The translations under genes were made by a program, and so were the position numbers. A stretch of DNA of 64,000 nt, taken from assembly GCA_004794655.1 (NCBI GenBank), contig SMMW01000152.1, positions 496,001 through 560,000 on the forward strand, given 5' to 3'. This DNA comes from Marisa cornuarietis. Taxonomy: Eukaryota; Mollusca; Gastropoda; Architaenioglossa; Ampullariidae. Position 1 is the first letter of the stretch; each line of letters opens with the position of its first letter. The notes beneath the pieces were generated by a model. The model did not search any database, was not told where the DNA came from, and worked only from the letters and a program-made list of their open reading frames with translations. Of the stretch, positions 61,130 to 64,000 are shown piece after piece.

Positions 61130-63209
61130 TGATGTCAAGATGGCGGTTAGCCATATTGCTTTTTTTTTTTTTTACCACTAAATTCAGTAATCATCAAAAT
61201 CCACAGTGTTGTCTTGTGTTGGTCGGCTGATAAAACGCAGCACGATACAGTCCCCCCCCCCCTTTGACACGTGTGGCGTGCACCTATGTTTTGTTTAAAA
61301 TTATTTGTTTATATTTTAAAATTTATGGTGAGATTTCAGTTGCATTGTAAGAGTGTCTGTTCAGTGTGTGCGGGTGTAAGTGATTCGACCGGTTTATACA
61401 CATTTCCCCTTATGTTTTTTAAAAATTGTCTCTTAACTGGGCGTGAGGCAGTTCTTTTCTTTTGTAGGTGTGTATATGTATATACGTTTATTATTGTTTT
61501 CAGGGTGTGAATAAAGTTGTTCTTTGTTCCGTTCATTGCGTCTTTGTTGTGGTCTACGCTCGTCAGTGGTTCGATAGGAACGTCGTGTCCCGCCTCTGGC
61601 TGTGTCATCGTGGAGGGCTGAGTGGCTGAGTAGCTGCGATCGTGCATCCGGGGATGTTGGGGATGACCACCACACAGTTTACAAGGAAGTCTTCAATATC
61701 AATTGCTTAAATTTTAACAGATCAACATCCATAACGGATCAAGTTTTTTATCAGCGTCCTTCAGCGCATGCAACTACACGGAAGTAACTGGAAAAGTTTT
61801 CAAAAAACTAAAAACAAAAACCGTAAAGAATCCCTAAAAAGATTTGTGAAAATACAGTAATGTAGTTCGTTTCCAAATTTAATACAAGAAGAAAAAGGAG
61901 TTATTATTGTATAGCGCAAAGAAAGGTTACATTGTTAAACAATCAAGATCGATACTGAGGACCTGAAGTCTGAAAAGGAAAACTGTTTTCATTGTTCAAG
62001 TGACTGATGCAAGATATTTCAATACACAATATACAATACCAGGGCCACACCAGGAAACAATTTTTCCCCGCTGGACGTGAAAGTTTGAAACATGATTAAA
62101 ATGCTTTGCAAGGCTGCGAAATTAGATAATAATTAAAGTTAAGCTTCGCTTGGTCATAAAAACAGTTAGAAGATCGTATTGTCTCCCGCTGTATCTTTGT
62201 CGAATTAATTTTATTATTAAGGAAAATAAACTCCAGCTTAACCCTTATTAAAAGCAGGAAATCGGTATCCTTTGATTTGTAGATATTAGTATAATAAAAC
62301 TCACGCACATGCATCTAAAGACATGACACAGATTCTCACATGCACGTTCATTACTCACGCAGTCTCCCGGACATTTGCGCGTTTTTTTTAAACTTATAAA
62401 CAGAACAACTACATCTGCTTCGTTAATGGCCCTGTCTAAATTTAATGATGGAGAAGTAAGGTTACATTCATAAATACACGAGTAATGAAAGAAACGATAT
62501 CTTCATCCATATTTAATCCATATTTTTATTTTCCAATTTCATTTATACATATTCCTAAACGAAAACTTTCTTTTATTCAAATTGATTGTCAACACAAGAA
62601 TACGAGCGTTTATAGTTCAGTACAAGGTCTTAAAAGAGGTTACTGTCCACACTTGATACTGTTTTAACAACACTATTAATTACAGTCACTAGAGACTAAT
62701 ATTCCTCTGATACAAGAACAAAATATTCCTTGGGAAGTGAAGCGCTGGCAGGTGACTGTTAATTTTGTTGTCTCTCATCTTAAAAAAACCAGCAACAAAC
62801 AGCTTATTACTCATTCAACAGGTGAAGCTCGGCCACCCATGCGTGCTGACAGGTTAACTTCATGTCTCCCTTCTGTTACATTACATTAGTACAAGGAGAC
62901 AAAAAATGCTTTATTTGTTGCTTTTTATGATACACAGACATTCAGCATGCCTTTCTGATAGATTATAATCTTGGTTTGAACTGGTATTCTCCCTCGCAGT
63001 ATCAAAAGTTCAGTGAAGGTGGATCTAAACAAGAAATCCGCCCTCCAAGAGAAAATCTGCAATTTGTTGAGAGTATTATATTATTTTCAATGGTTAATTC
63101 ATAAACTCAACTCAGCAAAATGACTTCTGGCATAAACACCGACTTCTAGCACAGTCTCAAACATTCAACAAAAAATAATGATTTAGCTAAATGTCTCAAA
63201 TTTTGTTAT
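61130..63209. other. No gene seen upstream of R6
   Basis: AT-rich, with a possible LTR-like piece. No further Ig-like or membrane exon was found on either strand. Confidence 0.45.
61210..61580 (+). other. Possible solo LTR-like sequence
   Basis: Contains gaataaagttgttctttgtt near a possible 3' end and tggttcgataggaac, which could be a tRNA primer site, just after. No coding sequence follows and no second LTR was found. Confidence 0.2.
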
Positions 63210-64000
63210 CTTTTATAAGATAGATAAGATAAGATAATACTTTATTTGTCCCGGAGGGCCATTCGGTTATGTCTAGTGACCAGAGGGCTTCATCCTGTGG
63301 AACATTCTGTGATGCTGCATAATGGATTATTCTGTGGTTGCCAACAAGACTATGTTTTGTTCAAGAGCAGAAGGCGAGAGGGTAAGAAGGACGAGCATTG
63401 TGTGGACTGTGCTAGGATTAATGCTCAAGGAAGAGGAACATGCTCTCAGAGACAAGAACGACACATGGACAGCATATGAAGAACGGAAGAGTAAACAACA
63501 ACAGGTAGTAAAAAACAAAACAAAGAAGACGCAAAGAGGAATCGGGTATCAAACAGTAAGGACTGAGAGTGAGCTATGTGAATGCAGAGGAAGACGAGCA
63601 GGTGGACTAGTCACTAGTTTGAAAAAAAAGTGAGAGAGAGGATTAGAACAACTAACATTAAGTGGATGTTCTTAACAGTAATGAAATTGAACGAAGTGTG
63701 TTTCTAGTGCACGTTTAAAGGATTCGATAATGGGGTGGGTGACTGATGTGGAAAGGGAGAGAGTTCCACTATTTTATTACATAGTAACTAAAATCCCGGA
63801 CCATATGTAAATGTTTTGGTGACGGATAGTTAACATAAGGAGTTGTCTGGGTTGGATGTAGGGAAAGATAAGTTCAGAGAATCAGTCAGGACAGGAACCT
63901 GCAGAGAAATTAAAACATATCACAGACAGTTTGAACTGAATGAGAGAAAGGATGGATAGCCAGTGTAGAACACGAAGGAGAGGAGTGACATGGTCCCGTT
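63210..64000 (-). mobile_element. LINE relic at right edge
   Basis: Shares long blocks with 24870-25600 (gcacagacagtttgtactga versus tcacagacagtttgaactga). The stretch 63215-63262, read on the minus strand, resembles a LINE 3' end with aataaagtattatcttatc. It runs off the window. Confidence 0.65.

Noticed and set aside
61210..61580. Intact LTR retrotransposon
   Set aside because: Only an LTR-like piece with AATAAA; no second LTR, gag or pol nearby.

Overview
The window looks like nuclear DNA of an invertebrate animal, most likely a mollusc (gastropod-type), though the species cannot be fixed from sequence alone. The grounds are small exons with GT..AG introns, very many long (CA)n and trinucleotide microsatellites, decayed non-LTR retrotransposons and tRNA-headed SINEs, and no bacterial-style gene packing.

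The main content is a cluster of six complete, related genes that I assembled by hand from short exons. Each encodes a small type I membrane protein: signal peptide, one cysteine-rich Ig-like domain, a Ser/Thr-rich stalk, one membrane helix, and a cytoplasmic tail. They are named here R1 to R6 from left to right: R1 (-, 1958-16171), R2 (-, 20825-27327), R3 (+, 37108-44837), R4 (-, 46825-48645), R5 (+, 49985-53131) and R6 (-, 55439-60660). Nearly all introns are phase 1, every spliced coding length is divisible by three, and the domain keeps a common signature (C-[KHI]-[LIV]-x6-7-C-x5-8-C-x-C followed by DxGxWxFxVW). Broken copies of stalk, Ig and membrane exons lie at 32.5-34.8 kb, between R2 and R3.

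The tails differ almost completely but five of the six carry tyrosines in SH2-ligand contexts, above all Y-x-x-P (YLTP, YLIP, YLAP, YEIP, YKVP, YDRP, YERP), plus YEEI in R1, YANx in R2 and R5, and proline-rich stretches in R2 and R5. R4 has only about 11 cytoplasmic residues, and an Asp inside its membrane helix. This resembles paired long-tail/short-tail receptor clusters, so a role in immune or self/non-self recognition is a reasonable inference, not a demonstrated fact.

Layout: 1-16.2 kb holds R1, whose first intron carries a 4.6 kb I-group non-LTR retrotransposon (RNase H-bearing, inactivated). R2 follows at 20.8-27.3 kb, with a 39-bp minisatellite and a LINE relic in one intron. From 27.3 to 37.1 kb there is no intact gene, only relics and AT-rich repeats. 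R3 lies at 37.1-44.8 kb with a mobile-element-like ORF relic in an intron. R4 and R5 are divergent around 49 kb, and R5 and R6 converge at 53-55 kb. A CpG-rich stretch lies upstream of R6. The remainder is LINE and SINE debris and microsatellites, with another LINE running off the right end.
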